Counted from the stretch's first letter, positions 15,765 through 24,906 are shown. The stretch is DNA of 42,900 nt from DASVAL01 sp035649575 (GCA_035649575.1 DASRJH010000303.1:1-42900); one strand, 5' to 3'. The notes: generated by a model from the letters alone, not told the origin. Made by a program: numbers and translations.

Positions 15765-17576
15765 ATGAACCCCACCTCCTCCCTCCGTCTCGGTACCCGC
15801 GCGCTCACAGTGATCGGCTGCCTGGCCAGCGTCGCCGCCGCCCAGACTTGCCCGTCGCTGCTCGGCATCGACAGCGCGACGACCACCACTTCGACGTTGT
15901 GGGACATCAACCCCACGACCGGCGTCGCCTCGAACCCGCGCACCGTGTCCGGCGGCATCGACCGCGCTCCGCTCGCGATCGACTTTTCGCCCAGCGGCGT
16001 GCTCTACGGCATCTCGCTCGGCTCACCCCCCAGCAGCCCGAACACGGGCATGCTGTTCACGATCAACCCGGTGAACGGCGCGACGACGTTCGTCGCCAAC
16101 CTGACGCAGTACGTCAACGTCGAAGGCGACATCGCCATCGATCCGACGACGGGCATCCTCTACGCCGTCGACGGCATCGGCCCGCTGTTCACGATCAACA
16201 CGACGACCGGCGTGTGCACGACCGTCGGCACGCTGCCACTCGACTTGCCGGGCGGCGCCGACTACTCGGGCCTCGGCTTCGACAACAGCGGCCAGCTGTA
16301 CGTGTGGAGCCAGTTCGGCTCGGTGCTGCGCAAGGTGAACAAGAGCAACGGCGCGATCCAGAGCACGGTGTTCCTGTCGCCGTTCCCCGGCGGCGCGGTC
16401 GGCGACGTCGCGTTCGATCCGGGCACCAACAAGTGCCTGCTCGGCGGCAATCCGAGCGGCGGCGTGCTGTCGTCGTGCAACCCCAACACCGGCCTCGTGT
16501 CGCCGATCGGCCCCACTGCGCCGATGGCGGGCATGTGGAGCATGACGTTCGATCCGCGCAACTGCGCGAGGGTCGCGCAGCAGGGCAACGGCTGCACCAC
16601 GCGCTACGCGTCGTTCTACGAGATGCTCAGTGCGACCGCGCAGGACTTGTCGGGCCTCAAGGTCGTCGGCACCAACACCGGCACCAACGTCGTCGTCACC
16701 ACGGTCGCCGGCACCGGCTTCTCGGTGCTTCCGGGCATCACGTCGCTGCCGCTCGGCGACGACACCAGCATGCCGGTCGGCACGCTCGGCCTGTGGGTCG
16801 GTTCGAACGGCTGGCTCTCGCTCGGTGCGGGCAACACCACCGCACCGGTGCCGAACGCGACGACGTTCCTCAACCAACCGAGCGCGTGGTTGTGCGCTTG
16901 GACCGATCTCGATCCGAGCAACACCGCGGGCGGCGGCATCTACTACGACGAGCCGAGCCCCGGCGTCGGTCGCGCGACGTGGAACGGCGTGTTCGGCAAG
17001 GGCACGACCGGCCCGAACTTCATCCAGATCATCTGGGACGTCGTCAACCGCAACTGGTCGATCGAGTACGGCGCGATCGCGACGACCAACCCGCAGTGGT
17101 GGCTGACCGGTTACTCGCCGGGCGGTCCGAGCGCGGATCCCGGCCCGAGCGACATCTCGACGTTCGGCAGCAATCCGCTGACGCTCGACCTGTTCGACAC
17201 GCTGCCGCTCGGCCTTGTGTCGATCGGCCGCCCGGTCCAGGGTGCTCTGGCAGTGCTGTTCCAAGCGACCACGACGAACATCGATCCGCTCGCGATCATG
17301 CACCTCGGCATCATCGGGCTCGTGAGCCCGAACTTTCCGCTCGCGGGCTTCGGCTTGCCGAACGACTGCTTCCTGCACGCCTCGCTCGACGTGATCAGCG
17401 GCCCGCAACTGTTCCCCATCGCGACGCAGACGTGGACAGCGATCACCCTGCCGGCGCTGCCGCCGTCGTTCAGCGGCTTCCAGTTCTACCTGCAGGGGGC
17501 GACGCTCACGAGCAGCGGCCTCGGTGCGACGACGCGCTTCAGCAACGGCCTGAAGTGCACCATCGGGTTGTTCTGA
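15765..17576 (+). CDS. Secreted beta-propeller-like protein with C-terminal tail domain
   Basis: 603 residues from ATG 15765. This start gives a clean signal peptide ending ASVAAAQ; an in-frame start at 15696 would bury it. Residues about 30-290 contain irregular repeats of the type FDPTTGxLYxxDxxGxLFTINxxTG (for example IAIDPTTGILYAVDGIGPLF and LGFDNSGQLYVWSQFG), as in beta-propeller proteins. From about residue 330 a second beta-rich part has FLNQPSAWLCAWTDLDPSN and GRATWNGVFGKG, resembling nidogen-like domains. The last ~90 residues end LPALPPSFSGFQFYLQGATL and then FSNGLKCTIGLF, the tail pattern shared with other secreted proteins in this window. No catalytic motif is visible. Probably exported or surface-located; function unknown. 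Confidence 0.85.
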   Translation: MNPTSSLRLGTRALTVIGCLASVAAAQTCPSLLGIDSATTTTSTLWDINPTTGVASNPRTVSGGIDRAPLAIDFSPSGVLYGISLGSPPSSPNTGMLFTINPVNGATTFVANLTQYVNVEGDIAIDPTTGILYAVDGIGPLFTINTTTGVCTTVGTLPLDLPGGADYSGLGFDNSGQLYVWSQFGSVLRKVNKSNGAIQSTVFLSPFPGGAVGDVAFDPGTNKCLLGGNPSGGVLSSCNPNTGLVSPIGPTAPMAGMWSMTFDPRNCARVAQQGNGCTTRYASFYEMLSATAQDLSGLKVVGTNTGTNVVVTTVAGTGFSVLPGITSLPLGDDTSMPVGTLGLWVGSNGWLSLGAGNTTAPVPNATTFLNQPSAWLCAWTDLDPSNTAGGGIYYDEPSPGVGRATWNGVFGKGTTGPNFIQIIWDVVNRNWSIEYGAIATTNPQWWLTGYSPGGPSADPGPSDISTFGSNPLTLDLFDTLPLGLVSIGRPVQGALAVLFQATTTNIDPLAIMHLGIIGLVSPNFPLAGFGLPNDCFLHASLDVISGPQLFPIATQTWTAITLPALPPSFSGFQFYLQGATLTSSGLGATTRFSNGLKCTIGLF

Positions 17577-17718
17577 CCGCTCAGTGGACCCGGTTGCCAC
17601 GATCTCGCGCGAACCGGCGTCAGACGGGGGGATCGTGCAGCACAACCCCGCAGCGGCGTTGTTCCTGGTTGCTGCAGGATTGAGCCGGGCACTGCTGCTG
17701 CGTGCACCGGGGAGGTAG

Positions 17719-18204
17719 CTACGGGCCCTTCTTGCTCTTGCGCACCTTCTCGAGCTGGGCGACGTCCAGCAGATCCTTCGGCCGGCGCGCCGCCTTCTTG
17801 TTGGCGATCAGTTCATCGAAGCCGATGAAAGCCACACGCCTACCACTCCAATCCACTTCCACACGCGACTGCCAGGCCCTGTCGAAGGTGACCCCCGAGA
17901 TCTCGGTGAGGATGTCGATGCGCCGCGGCGGGACGCCGATCTGGTACACGGTGTCCGGCTTGGCGAGGTCGGCTTCGACCAAGCCTGTGGCCGCAACCGG
18001 GGCACCGAAGCGCAGGAGGGCACGCCAGACGCGCGCCGCGTTCCCAGCAGTCGGTCGAACGAGCAGGTCCATATCGCCCGTCGTCCTGGGGTGACCGTGG
18101 AATGAGACCGCGTAGGCGCCGACTACCAGGAACTCCGCACGCTCCTCGCACAGCATGCCGACCATGTCGCGGAAGTCCGGATTGAGACTGTCGAGGCTCG
18201 TCAT
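17719..18204 (-). CDS. Nucleotidyltransferase-fold protein of a toxin-antitoxin-like pair
   Basis: 161 residues. ATG at 18204 overlaps the stop of the preceding small gene by four bases, which fixes the start. Seen: EFLVVGAYAVSFHGHPRTTG followed by DMDLLVRPT, the nucleotidyltransferase G-A/S-x8-HG and DxD pattern (D44, D46), plus RRIDILTEISGV, where a third acidic residue would sit, and NKKAARRPKDLLDVAQLE near the end, typical of the AbiEii/DUF6036-like nucleotidyltransferases. Such genes are commonly preceded by a small partner gene and are proposed toxin or immunity components. No signal peptide or membrane segment. Whether it transfers nucleotides, and to what, is unknown. Confidence 0.82.
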   Translation of the reverse strand: MTSLDSLNPDFRDMVGMLCEERAEFLVVGAYAVSFHGHPRTTGDMDLLVRPTAGNAARVWRALLRFGAPVAATGLVEADLAKPDTVYQIGVPPRRIDILTEISGVTFDRAWQSRVEVDWSGRRVAFIGFDELIANKKAARRPKDLLDVAQLEKVRKSKKGP

Positions 18205-18431
18205 TCTTCGAGGTCGCGGCGGGAAACCTTGCGAACAGGCGTGTGGGCGCGGTCGTAGTCGGGGATCGCGCGTCCCGCGATGGCCCAGGCCTGCGTGACG
18301 AGTTCCCACATCATGGCCAACCGTTGCTCCGCCGTGGTGTCGAGAGCGTCTTCGGAGTCGTCCCCCAGTCGGGTCACCCGGATGGGCCAGCTCGACCGGT
18401 CGGTGTTCTTGGCCTCGACGTCGTCCGGCAT
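18201..18431 (-). CDS. Small partner protein of the nucleotidyltransferase
   Basis: 76 residues, start chosen at ATG 18431; upstream in-frame codons read as non-protein-like sequence. The core TTAEQRLAMMWELVTQAWAI followed by AGRAIPDYDR and a basic end VRKVSRRDLEE resembles a recurring family of short proteins of roughly this size encoded just before DUF6036-type nucleotidyltransferases. Amphipathic helix expected at residues 33-52. The gene overlaps the nucleotidyltransferase by four bases (ATGA), so the two are probably translationally coupled. In a toxin-antitoxin view this would be the antitoxin or neutralising partner; that role is inferred from arrangement alone. Confidence 0.72.
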   Translation of the reverse strand: MPDDVEAKNTDRSSWPIRVTRLGDDSEDALDTTAEQRLAMMWELVTQAWAIAGRAIPDYDRAHTPVRKVSRRDLEE

Positions 18432-18676
18432 GCATACATCATACTTGGCGTCGGCGAAGAATGAGTCGGCCGCATGCGTGCAGCACGAGTTCGCCCACGC
18501 CGCTGCCAGGGAACTGCAGGGAGCGCTCGGCCTCGCCCAGAATGCTGAAGAGTCGACGTGGAAACTCGAATACTCGACATCGATTGGACTGACGCGACCA
18601 TGTCGCTCGTCTCGCGAGGCTGTTCGCCTTGGACCGCGGGAAAACACGACCCCTCGCCGCTATCGTCTTTCGCCCC

Positions 18677-19198
18677 ATGACCGAGCCCAGCAAGGTGCTC
18701 GCCACGTTCACGGTGAACGGCGAGCCGCACGAAGTGGCGTTCCCGCCGCACAAGACGCTGCTCGAAGTGCTGCGCGAGGAGATGGGCCTCACGGGCACCA
18801 AACACGGCTGCGAGCTCGGCGAGTGCGGCACCTGCACCGTGCAGGTCGACGGCACGCCGATCCTCAGTTGTCTGATGCTCGCCATCGACGCGGTCGGCAA
18901 GCAGGTGCGCACGGTCGAAGGGCTTGCCGACGGCGCCGAACTGTCGCTGCTGCAGCATGCGTTCGCGGACCTCGGTGCCGCGCAGTGTGGCTACTGCACG
19001 CCGGGCATCCTGATGACTGCCGACGCGCTGCTGCGCGCGAACAAGAATCCGACCCGCGAGGAGATCAAGCAGTACCTCGCCGGGAACCTGTGCCGCTGCA
19101 CGGGCTACCTGAAGATCTTCGAGGCCGTCGAGCTCGCGGCGGCGCGCGGCCGCGGCGAACCGGCCGAGCCGAGCAAGGAGTCGATCTATGGTTCTTGA
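18677..19198 (+). CDS. Molybdenum hydroxylase small subunit, two [2Fe-2S] clusters (hcrC-like)
   Basis: 173 residues. ATG 18677 starts the ferredoxin-like beta-sheet directly (VLATFTVNGEPHEVAF); an upstream TTG at 18629 is unlikely. The first cluster site is CELGECGTCTVQVDG followed by a Cys in LSCLM; the second, in the helical C-terminal domain, is QCGYCTPGILM and NLCRCTGY. These eight cysteines are the standard set of the xanthine oxidase family small subunit, which carries electrons between the molybdenum centre and FAD. The gene overlaps the large subunit by 11 bases. Order small-large-FAD matches hcrCAB of Thauera, but the substrate here is not known. Confidence 0.95.
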   Translation: MTEPSKVLATFTVNGEPHEVAFPPHKTLLEVLREEMGLTGTKHGCELGECGTCTVQVDGTPILSCLMLAIDAVGKQVRTVEGLADGAELSLLQHAFADLGAAQCGYCTPGILMTADALLRANKNPTREEIKQYLAGNLCRCTGYLKIFEAVELAAARGRGEPAEPSKESIYGS

Positions 19199-21731
19199 CG
19201 ATCCGGTGAAGCGGCCGGCACCGCTGCTGCGCACCGACGCGCCTTGGCACCACGACGTGAAGAAGGACGATCTGCGGGTCATCGGCAGGCCGATCCGCAA
19301 GGTCGACGCGCGCAGCAAGGTCAGCGGTCTCACGCGCTTCGCGGACGACCTGTCGCTGCCGCGCATGCTGCACATGAAGCTGCTGCGCAGCACCATGGCG
19401 CACGCCGAGATCGTGCACATCGACACTCGCAAGGCGGGAGCGTTGCCCGGCGTGAAGGGCATCCTGACCGGCAAGGACCTGCCGATCCCGTTCGGCATCC
19501 TGCCCGTGAGCCAGGACGAACACGCGCTGTGCCTCGACCGCGTGCGTTTCGTCGGCGACCCGGTCGTCGCGGTCGCGGCGACCGAGGAGGAGATCGCGTG
19601 GAACGCGTGCCGGCTCGTCGAGGTCGAGTATCGCGAACTGCGCGCGATCGGCGGCATCCACGAGGCTGCCGCGAACGACGAGCCGAGGCTGCACGACTAC
19701 GGCGTGCGCGGCAACATCCACCGTCTCGAGAACCTCGAGTTCGGCGACCTCGAGGACGGCTTTCAGCGCGCGGCCCACGTGCGCGAGGACACGTTCTTCT
19801 TCGAAGGCAACACGCACCTGCCGATGGAGCAGCACGCGACGCTGGCGCACTTCGACAAGGACGGCAAGCTGACGGTCTGGTCGAGCACGCAGACGCCGCA
19901 CTATCTGCACAAGGCGCTCGCGCGCACGCTGCATCCGCTGCCGCCACACCACATCCGCGTGATCGCCTGCCCGAACGGCGGCGGCTTCGGCGGCAAGAGC
20001 GATCCGTTCAACCACGAGATCGCCGCGGCGAAGATGGCGATGCTGACGGGCCGCCCGGTCAAGATCGCGTTGACGCGCGAAGAAGTGTTCTGGTGCCACC
20101 GCGGCCGCCATCCCGTGCTGATGCGCAGCCGCATCGGCGTCTCGAAGACAGGGCGCATCACGGCGCTCGACTTCAGGAGCTACCTCGATGGCGGCGCCTA
20201 CGGCAGCTATGGCACGGCGAGCACGTTCTACACGGGTGCTTTGCAGACCGTGACCTACGCGGTCGAGAACTACCACTTCCGCGGCGTGCGTTTCTTCACG
20301 AACAAGGCGCCGTGTGGGCCAAAGCGCGGCCACGGCACGCCGCAGCCACGCTTCGCGCTCGAAGTGCAGCTCGACAAGATCGCGTGTGATCTGGGTCTCG
20401 ACCCGGCGCAGCTGCGTCTCGACAACCTTGCGCCGCGCGATTCGCTGACCGCGAACTTCCTGCGCATCGGTTCGATGGGGCTCGGCGCGTGCATCGAGAA
20501 GGTCGTCGCCGGCTCGGGCTGGAAACAGCGGCGCGGCAAGCTCGGCCGGCAGCAGAACGGCAAGTATCGGGGGCTCGGCCTCGCTTGCAGCAGCTACCTC
20601 TCGGGCGCGGGTCTGCCGATCTACTGGAACGGCATGCCGCACTCGGGCGTGCAGCTCAAGCTCGACCGCAGCGGTCTCGTCACGGCGTTCTGCGGCAGCA
20701 CCGACATCGGCCAGGGCAGCGACAGCGTGCTCGGCTGGATCATCGGCGAAGTGCTCGGCATCGACCCGCTCGGCATCAAGGTCGTGACGAGCGACACGGA
20801 CCTCACGCCGGTCGACCTCGGCAGCTACAGCTCGCGCGTGACGGTCATGACCGGCAACGCGGCGATGCAGGCCGCGGAACGCGCGCGCGAGATCATCGGC
20901 AAGGGTGCCGGCGAGAAGCTCGGCGTGCCCGTGGGTCGGCTCGTGTTCGCCGACTCGCGCGTGTTCGACGCCGAAGAACCCGGCACCGGCATGACGTTCC
21001 AGGAGGCGGTCTGCGCGGCCGAAGCACGTTTCGGCACGATCGGCACGGTCGGCAGCTACACGCCGCCGCCGTCGGCCGCGAAGTTCCGCGGTGGTGGCGT
21101 CGGACCGAGCCCGAGCTACAGCTACTCGGCCGCCGTCGTCGAGGTCGAGGTCGACGCCGAGACCGGCATCTACACGGTGCCCAAGGTCTGGATCGCGCAC
21201 GACATCGGCAGGGCACTCAACGCCGCGGTCGCGATGGGCCAGATCGAGGGTTCCGTCTACATGGGCCTCGGCGAAGCGATGATGGAGGAGATGGCCTACC
21301 GCGATCGCACGCACAAAGGCAACCGCATCTTCGTGCACAAGATTCCGTCGCTGCTCGAATACAAGAGCCCGACGACGCTCGAGATGCCCGAGGTCGTGAC
21401 CTACGTGGTCGAGGATCCCGATCGCAGCGGACCGTTCGGCGCCAAGGAAGTCGGTCAGGGCCCGCTGCTGCCGATGATGCCCGCGGTCGCCAACGCGGTC
21501 TTCGATGCAGTCGGCGTGCGCGTCGACGAGATTCCGGTGTCGTTCGAGAAGGTGTTCGCGGCGCTGCAGAGCAAGAAGGAAGGCAAAGATGCGCGCCACG
21601 GCCCCGCGCTCGATGCGAGCGGAGTGCCGGCCGTGGAATTCGGCGAGTCGCTGAGGATCAAGACGCCGTGGCAGGGTGGCGACGGCACGGCGTGGAACGA
21701 ACCCAAGCGCGAGAAGAAGGCGGCCAAGTAA
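19188..21731 (+). CDS. Molybdopterin-binding large subunit, xanthine oxidase family (hcrA-like)
   Basis: 847 residues, ATG at 19188. The N-terminal part has the a/b hammerhead domain (KVDARSKVSGLTRFADD). Further on are PNGGGFGGKSDPFNHE, the molybdopterin-binding loop, CGSTDIGQGSDSVLG, SYSSRVTVMTGNAA, and FGAKEVGQGP, which holds the conserved active-site Glu of the family. Several segments (IYWNGMPHSGVQLKLDRSG and SDTDLTPVDLGSYSSRVT) read like 4-hydroxybenzoyl-CoA reductase alpha subunits. The cofactor should be molybdopterin cytosine dinucleotide or an equivalent. It forms a complex with the two neighbouring subunits; no signal peptide is seen, so the enzyme should be cytosolic. The closeness to HcrA is from memory of that family and was not aligned. 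Confidence 0.93.
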   Translation: MVLDDPVKRPAPLLRTDAPWHHDVKKDDLRVIGRPIRKVDARSKVSGLTRFADDLSLPRMLHMKLLRSTMAHAEIVHIDTRKAGALPGVKGILTGKDLPIPFGILPVSQDEHALCLDRVRFVGDPVVAVAATEEEIAWNACRLVEVEYRELRAIGGIHEAAANDEPRLHDYGVRGNIHRLENLEFGDLEDGFQRAAHVREDTFFFEGNTHLPMEQHATLAHFDKDGKLTVWSSTQTPHYLHKALARTLHPLPPHHIRVIACPNGGGFGGKSDPFNHEIAAAKMAMLTGRPVKIALTREEVFWCHRGRHPVLMRSRIGVSKTGRITALDFRSYLDGGAYGSYGTASTFYTGALQTVTYAVENYHFRGVRFFTNKAPCGPKRGHGTPQPRFALEVQLDKIACDLGLDPAQLRLDNLAPRDSLTANFLRIGSMGLGACIEKVVAGSGWKQRRGKLGRQQNGKYRGLGLACSSYLSGAGLPIYWNGMPHSGVQLKLDRSGLVTAFCGSTDIGQGSDSVLGWIIGEVLGIDPLGIKVVTSDTDLTPVDLGSYSSRVTVMTGNAAMQAAERAREIIGKGAGEKLGVPVGRLVFADSRVFDAEEPGTGMTFQEAVCAAEARFGTIGTVGSYTPPPSAAKFRGGGVGPSPSYSYSAAVVEVEVDAETGIYTVPKVWIAHDIGRALNAAVAMGQIEGSVYMGLGEAMMEEMAYRDRTHKGNRIFVHKIPSLLEYKSPTTLEMPEVVTYVVEDPDRSGPFGAKEVGQGPLLPMMPAVANAVFDAVGVRVDEIPVSFEKVFAALQSKKEGKDARHGPALDASGVPAVEFGESLRIKTPWQGGDGTAWNEPKREKKAAK

Positions 21732-22708
21732 TGCTGCGACTGCCCACGTTCACCTACCACCGCCCGAAGACCGCGGCCGATGCCGTCGCGATCGCGAGTG
21801 TGCACGGCAAGCAGGCGATGTATGTCGCGGGCGGCACCGATCTCTACCCGAACATGAAGCGCCGGCACCAGGCGCCGACCCACGTCATCTCGCTGCAGGG
21901 CATCCCGGGCCTCGACCAGGTCGAGGTGCATCCGAGCGGCGGCGTGCGCATCGGCTCGCTCGCGAAGCTGTCGCTGCTCGAGCACCACCCGTACCTGCGG
22001 CAGCACTTCCCGGCGTTGGCGCACGCGGTGCGCGAGATCAGCACGCCGCTGTTGCGCAACATGGGCACGATCGGCGGCAACCTGCTGCTCGACACACGCT
22101 GCACCTACTACAACCAGAGCCACGAGTGGCGCGAATCGATCGACTTCTGCATGAAGAAGGACGGCGCGATCTGCTGGGTCGCCCCCGGTTCGCCGCGGTG
22201 CTGGGCCGTGCAGAGCAGCGACACGGTGCCGGTCGTGTGTGCGCTCGAGGCCGACGTCGAACTCGTCGGCCGCGATGGCACGCGCCGCATCAAGGCCAGC
22301 GACCTGTATCGCGACGACGGCATCCAGTATCTGTCGAAGAAGCCCGAAGAGCTGCTGACGCGGTTGTTCCTGCCGCCGCCCGGGAACTGGAAGGCGAGCT
22401 ACCTGAAGCTGCGCCGCCGCGACACGTTCGACTTCCCGATCCTTGGCGTCGCGGTGTGCCTGTGGTTCGAGCGCGGCGTCGTCCAAAAGGCGAACGTGCG
22501 GCTCGGCGGCGCCGGCTCGTATGCGATTCCGGCGGTCGAGGCCGAGAAGCTGCTCGTCGGTCAGAAGCTGACCGACGAGGTGATCGCCGCCGCGGGCGAA
22601 GCAGCGATGAAGCCCGCGCGCACGATGGACAACACGGACCTGGACGTCTACTGGCGCCGCAAGATGGCGCCAGTGTTCGTCGCGCGCGCGCTCGCCGCGT
22701 GTCGCTGA
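21731..22708 (+). CDS. FAD-binding subunit with [4Fe-4S] loop (hcrB-like)
   Basis: 325 residues. Its ATG shares one base with the preceding TAA (TAATG), which fixes the start and implies coupled translation. Residues 29-40 (AMYVAGGTDLYP) and 107-120 (LLRNMGTIGGNLLL) are the two FAD-binding motifs of the CO dehydrogenase/xanthine oxidase FAD subunit. Between them and the C-terminal domain lies an insertion with cysteines at 124, 140, 148 and 157, spacing CX15CX7CX8C. This is the same spacing as the extra [4Fe-4S] cluster of the 4-hydroxybenzoyl-CoA reductase beta subunit. Ordinary xanthine oxidase FAD subunits lack it. The gene ends three bases before a convergent gene. Confidence 0.94.
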   Translation: MLRLPTFTYHRPKTAADAVAIASVHGKQAMYVAGGTDLYPNMKRRHQAPTHVISLQGIPGLDQVEVHPSGGVRIGSLAKLSLLEHHPYLRQHFPALAHAVREISTPLLRNMGTIGGNLLLDTRCTYYNQSHEWRESIDFCMKKDGAICWVAPGSPRCWAVQSSDTVPVVCALEADVELVGRDGTRRIKASDLYRDDGIQYLSKKPEELLTRLFLPPPGNWKASYLKLRRRDTFDFPILGVAVCLWFERGVVQKANVRLGGAGSYAIPAVEAEKLLVGQKLTDEVIAAAGEAAMKPARTMDNTDLDVYWRRKMAPVFVARALAACR

Positions 22709-22711
22709 GCG

Positions 22712-24430
22712 CTACTGCAGCATCACCGACACCGGATTGCTCACGAACGCGATCGATGACTGCTGCAGCGCGACGACCGCGTGATGGAAGACCACGCCGT
22801 GCAGCTGCGCCGGGAGCGGAGGGGCGACCAGGGTCGCCGTCGCAAGTCCCTCCGGCCCGACGAACCCCAGCGTGTTTCGCAAGACGCCCACGTTCGGCGT
22901 CAGCGCGGTCGCGAGCATCCAGAAGTCGTAGTTCAGCGGCAGCGTGAAATCGCCGAGCGGGAGTCCCGGCGTCGTGCCGGTGACGCTGCCGAGCACGAGA
23001 TAGAACGCTCCCGCGAGCTGTGGCGCATCGAAGGTCAACTCCTGGATGCCACCTCTCGCGAGGTGGATCTCTGCGGTCGGACTGCGCAACGCGACGCGGT
23101 TCGTGAAAGCACCGGGGTCGATCGGCTGGCTGCGCACGTTGCCCGCGAGGTCCGTGTCGATCGCGTACGAAGGGCTGCCCCGGTTGTCGATCGCGCCTGC
23201 GACCACCGGTCTCGCGTCGAAGTGGAACGTCGTCAACGAGACGTCTTCGAAGTCCTGCAGACCCGAACCCATCGCGAAGCCGCCGTTCGCGTTGTGCACG
23301 CTGCCGAACGCGAGGTTGCCAGCCATCTGCACGCCAGCGCTGCCGTTGCTGAACCAGATCGACTCCGCGGTCAGGCTGTAGACGACGTTGTTCGCGAAGA
23401 CCATTCCGGGGCGCCCGTTCCACGCCGACATCGAAGCAGCGCGGCCCTGGCTCACGATCGTGTTGTGCACGAACTCGAGCTCGACGCTCTGACCCTGATG
23501 GTCGTGGCTGCCGAACCCGATCGCGCCGCCGAGCGCGATGTTGTTGCGCACGAGGGCTTCGCCCTGCACCTGCAGCACGACGTCGTCGCTGTCGCAACAG
23601 ATGTTGCCCTCGACGACGTTCTGCCCGTTGCCGCCCGTTCCATACACGAGGATGCACGGGTTCTGGCAGCCGTGCACGTAGTTGCCGAGCACCCAGTTGT
23701 GGTGCGAGCCCTGCTTGAGCTCGATGCCGTCACCCTGTCCCGGCACGGCCCCACGCGTGTCGTGCACGTAGTTGTGGGCGATCACGGACCAACTCGTGGC
23801 GGCCGCGCCCCAGTTCGCGCCGAGATACATGCCCTCGCCCGTCGTGCCGGGCCCCGGCCGCGCGATCTCGTTGTGGGTCAGATGGAGATGATCGGTGTCG
23901 ACCACGTTCGCTGCGATCCCGACGCCGAGGCCGTCGTGCAGGTAGCAGTGGTCGATCCAGATGTGCGCGCAGTCGTACAGCTTGAGCAGATCGGAGCCAC
24001 CCGTGATCTCGAGGTCGCGCAGCACCCAGTAGCGCGCCGGGCCGACGCTGCCCATGTTGACCGCGTTCTGGTTGGCGTTCGGACGCGTGATCACGGGCCG
24101 CTGCGAAGGGATCGCGGCGAACAGCCAGTACGGGGCCTGCGGCGTGCCGACCCCAGAGAGGTCGAGGCGGTTCGGGACGGTCCAGGTGCCGGGGCCGATC
24201 GCGAGACCCTGGCCGGGACCGAGGCCCAGGATTGCCGTGTGCAGACGCGCGCCGTTGGCGACTGGCGGCAACGTGGGGTCGTAGGCAATCGCGACGATGG
24301 TTGCGGGCGCGCAGGCACCCCAACCCGGATACGGCGACGGTGGCAGCCAGCTCTGTGCTGTGAGGATTTCTGCACAACAGAGCGCGGCGGTGAGGATTTC
24401 GAAACGACGGCCGGCATGGGTGCTGGTCAT
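22712..24430 (-). CDS. Secreted right-handed beta-helix repeat protein
   Basis: 572 residues, ATG at 24430, with a signal peptide ending near EILTAQ. Residues about 120-380 form short repeats typical of parallel beta-helices (pectate lyase-like PbH1 repeats): YWVLRDLEITGGSDLLKL, HIWIDHCYLHDGLGVGIAAN, DHLHLTHNEIARPG, SWSVIAHNYVHDTRG, HNWVLGNYVHGCQ and LVRNNIALGG. Such proteins are polysaccharide lyases, hydrolases or glycan-binding proteins; no catalytic residues could be assigned with confidence. The C-terminal ~100 residues end LPAQLHGVVFHHAVVALQ and then VSNPVSVMLQ, the tail pattern also seen in the other secreted proteins. It converges on the molybdenum hydroxylase operon with a three-base gap. 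Confidence 0.86.
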   Translation of the reverse strand: MTSTHAGRRFEILTAALCCAEILTAQSWLPPSPYPGWGACAPATIVAIAYDPTLPPVANGARLHTAILGLGPGQGLAIGPGTWTVPNRLDLSGVGTPQAPYWLFAAIPSQRPVITRPNANQNAVNMGSVGPARYWVLRDLEITGGSDLLKLYDCAHIWIDHCYLHDGLGVGIAANVVDTDHLHLTHNEIARPGPGTTGEGMYLGANWGAAATSWSVIAHNYVHDTRGAVPGQGDGIELKQGSHHNWVLGNYVHGCQNPCILVYGTGGNGQNVVEGNICCDSDDVVLQVQGEALVRNNIALGGAIGFGSHDHQGQSVELEFVHNTIVSQGRAASMSAWNGRPGMVFANNVVYSLTAESIWFSNGSAGVQMAGNLAFGSVHNANGGFAMGSGLQDFEDVSLTTFHFDARPVVAGAIDNRGSPSYAIDTDLAGNVRSQPIDPGAFTNRVALRSPTAEIHLARGGIQELTFDAPQLAGAFYLVLGSVTGTTPGLPLGDFTLPLNYDFWMLATALTPNVGVLRNTLGFVGPEGLATATLVAPPLPAQLHGVVFHHAVVALQQSSIAFVSNPVSVMLQ

Positions 24431-24612
24431 GGAGTTCGTGAGCTCGAGCGGCGGGCGACGGCTGCCTCCCCTACGCCTGCCGCGACGTCACCGGCGCGCC
24501 TTTGTGGGAAGGAAAACTGTCACCGCAGGTACCCGGTCATCACCCGAGCGCGGCGAGAACGCGCGCGTGCACGGCAGACGCTGCGTCGCGCGCGCGGCTA
24601 CGATTCAGCTTC

Positions 24613-24906
24613 ATGCAAGCAATCTGGAACAAACAGGTCATCGCCGAGAGCATGACGACGCTGGAAGTCGACGGCTACCACTACTTCCCGCGCAAGGCGG
24701 TGCGCATGGATCTGCTGAAGGCGGTGCCCAAGACGGCTCACGATCTGGAGTGCCCGCACGGCGTGCAGTTCTACGACGTCACCGACGGCAAGCAGCGCAG
24801 CGAACGCAGCGCGTGGTCCTACGAAGCGCCGCGTGCGGACATGAAGAAGGTCGAGCGTTGGATCGGCTTCTGGGACGAAGTCGAAGTCGTGGCGGAAGCA
24901 GAATAG
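24613..24906 (+). CDS. DUF427 domain protein
   Basis: 97 residues. ATG 24613 begins MQAIWNKQVIAES, the normal DUF427 start; in-frame codons further upstream are not protein-like. Family features: YHYFPRKAVRMDLLKAV, then a Cys/His position ECPHGVQFYDVTDG and a Trp/Tyr-rich AWSYEAPRADMKKVERWIGFW. DUF427 is a small beta-barrel-like domain of unknown biochemical role found widely in bacteria. It is divergent from the beta-helix gene (182-base gap) and precedes the membrane hydroxylase by 59 bases, perhaps in one transcript. No function can be assigned. Confidence 0.88.
   Translation: MQAIWNKQVIAESMTTLEVDGYHYFPRKAVRMDLLKAVPKTAHDLECPHGVQFYDVTDGKQRSERSAWSYEAPRADMKKVERWIGFWDEVEVVAEAE

Noticed and set aside
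18677..22708. Assigning hcrC, hcrA and hcrB gene names outright
   Set aside because: The cysteine spacing matches, but no benzoyl-CoA pathway gene is nearby and the substrate cannot be read from the sequence, so only the resemblance is stated.
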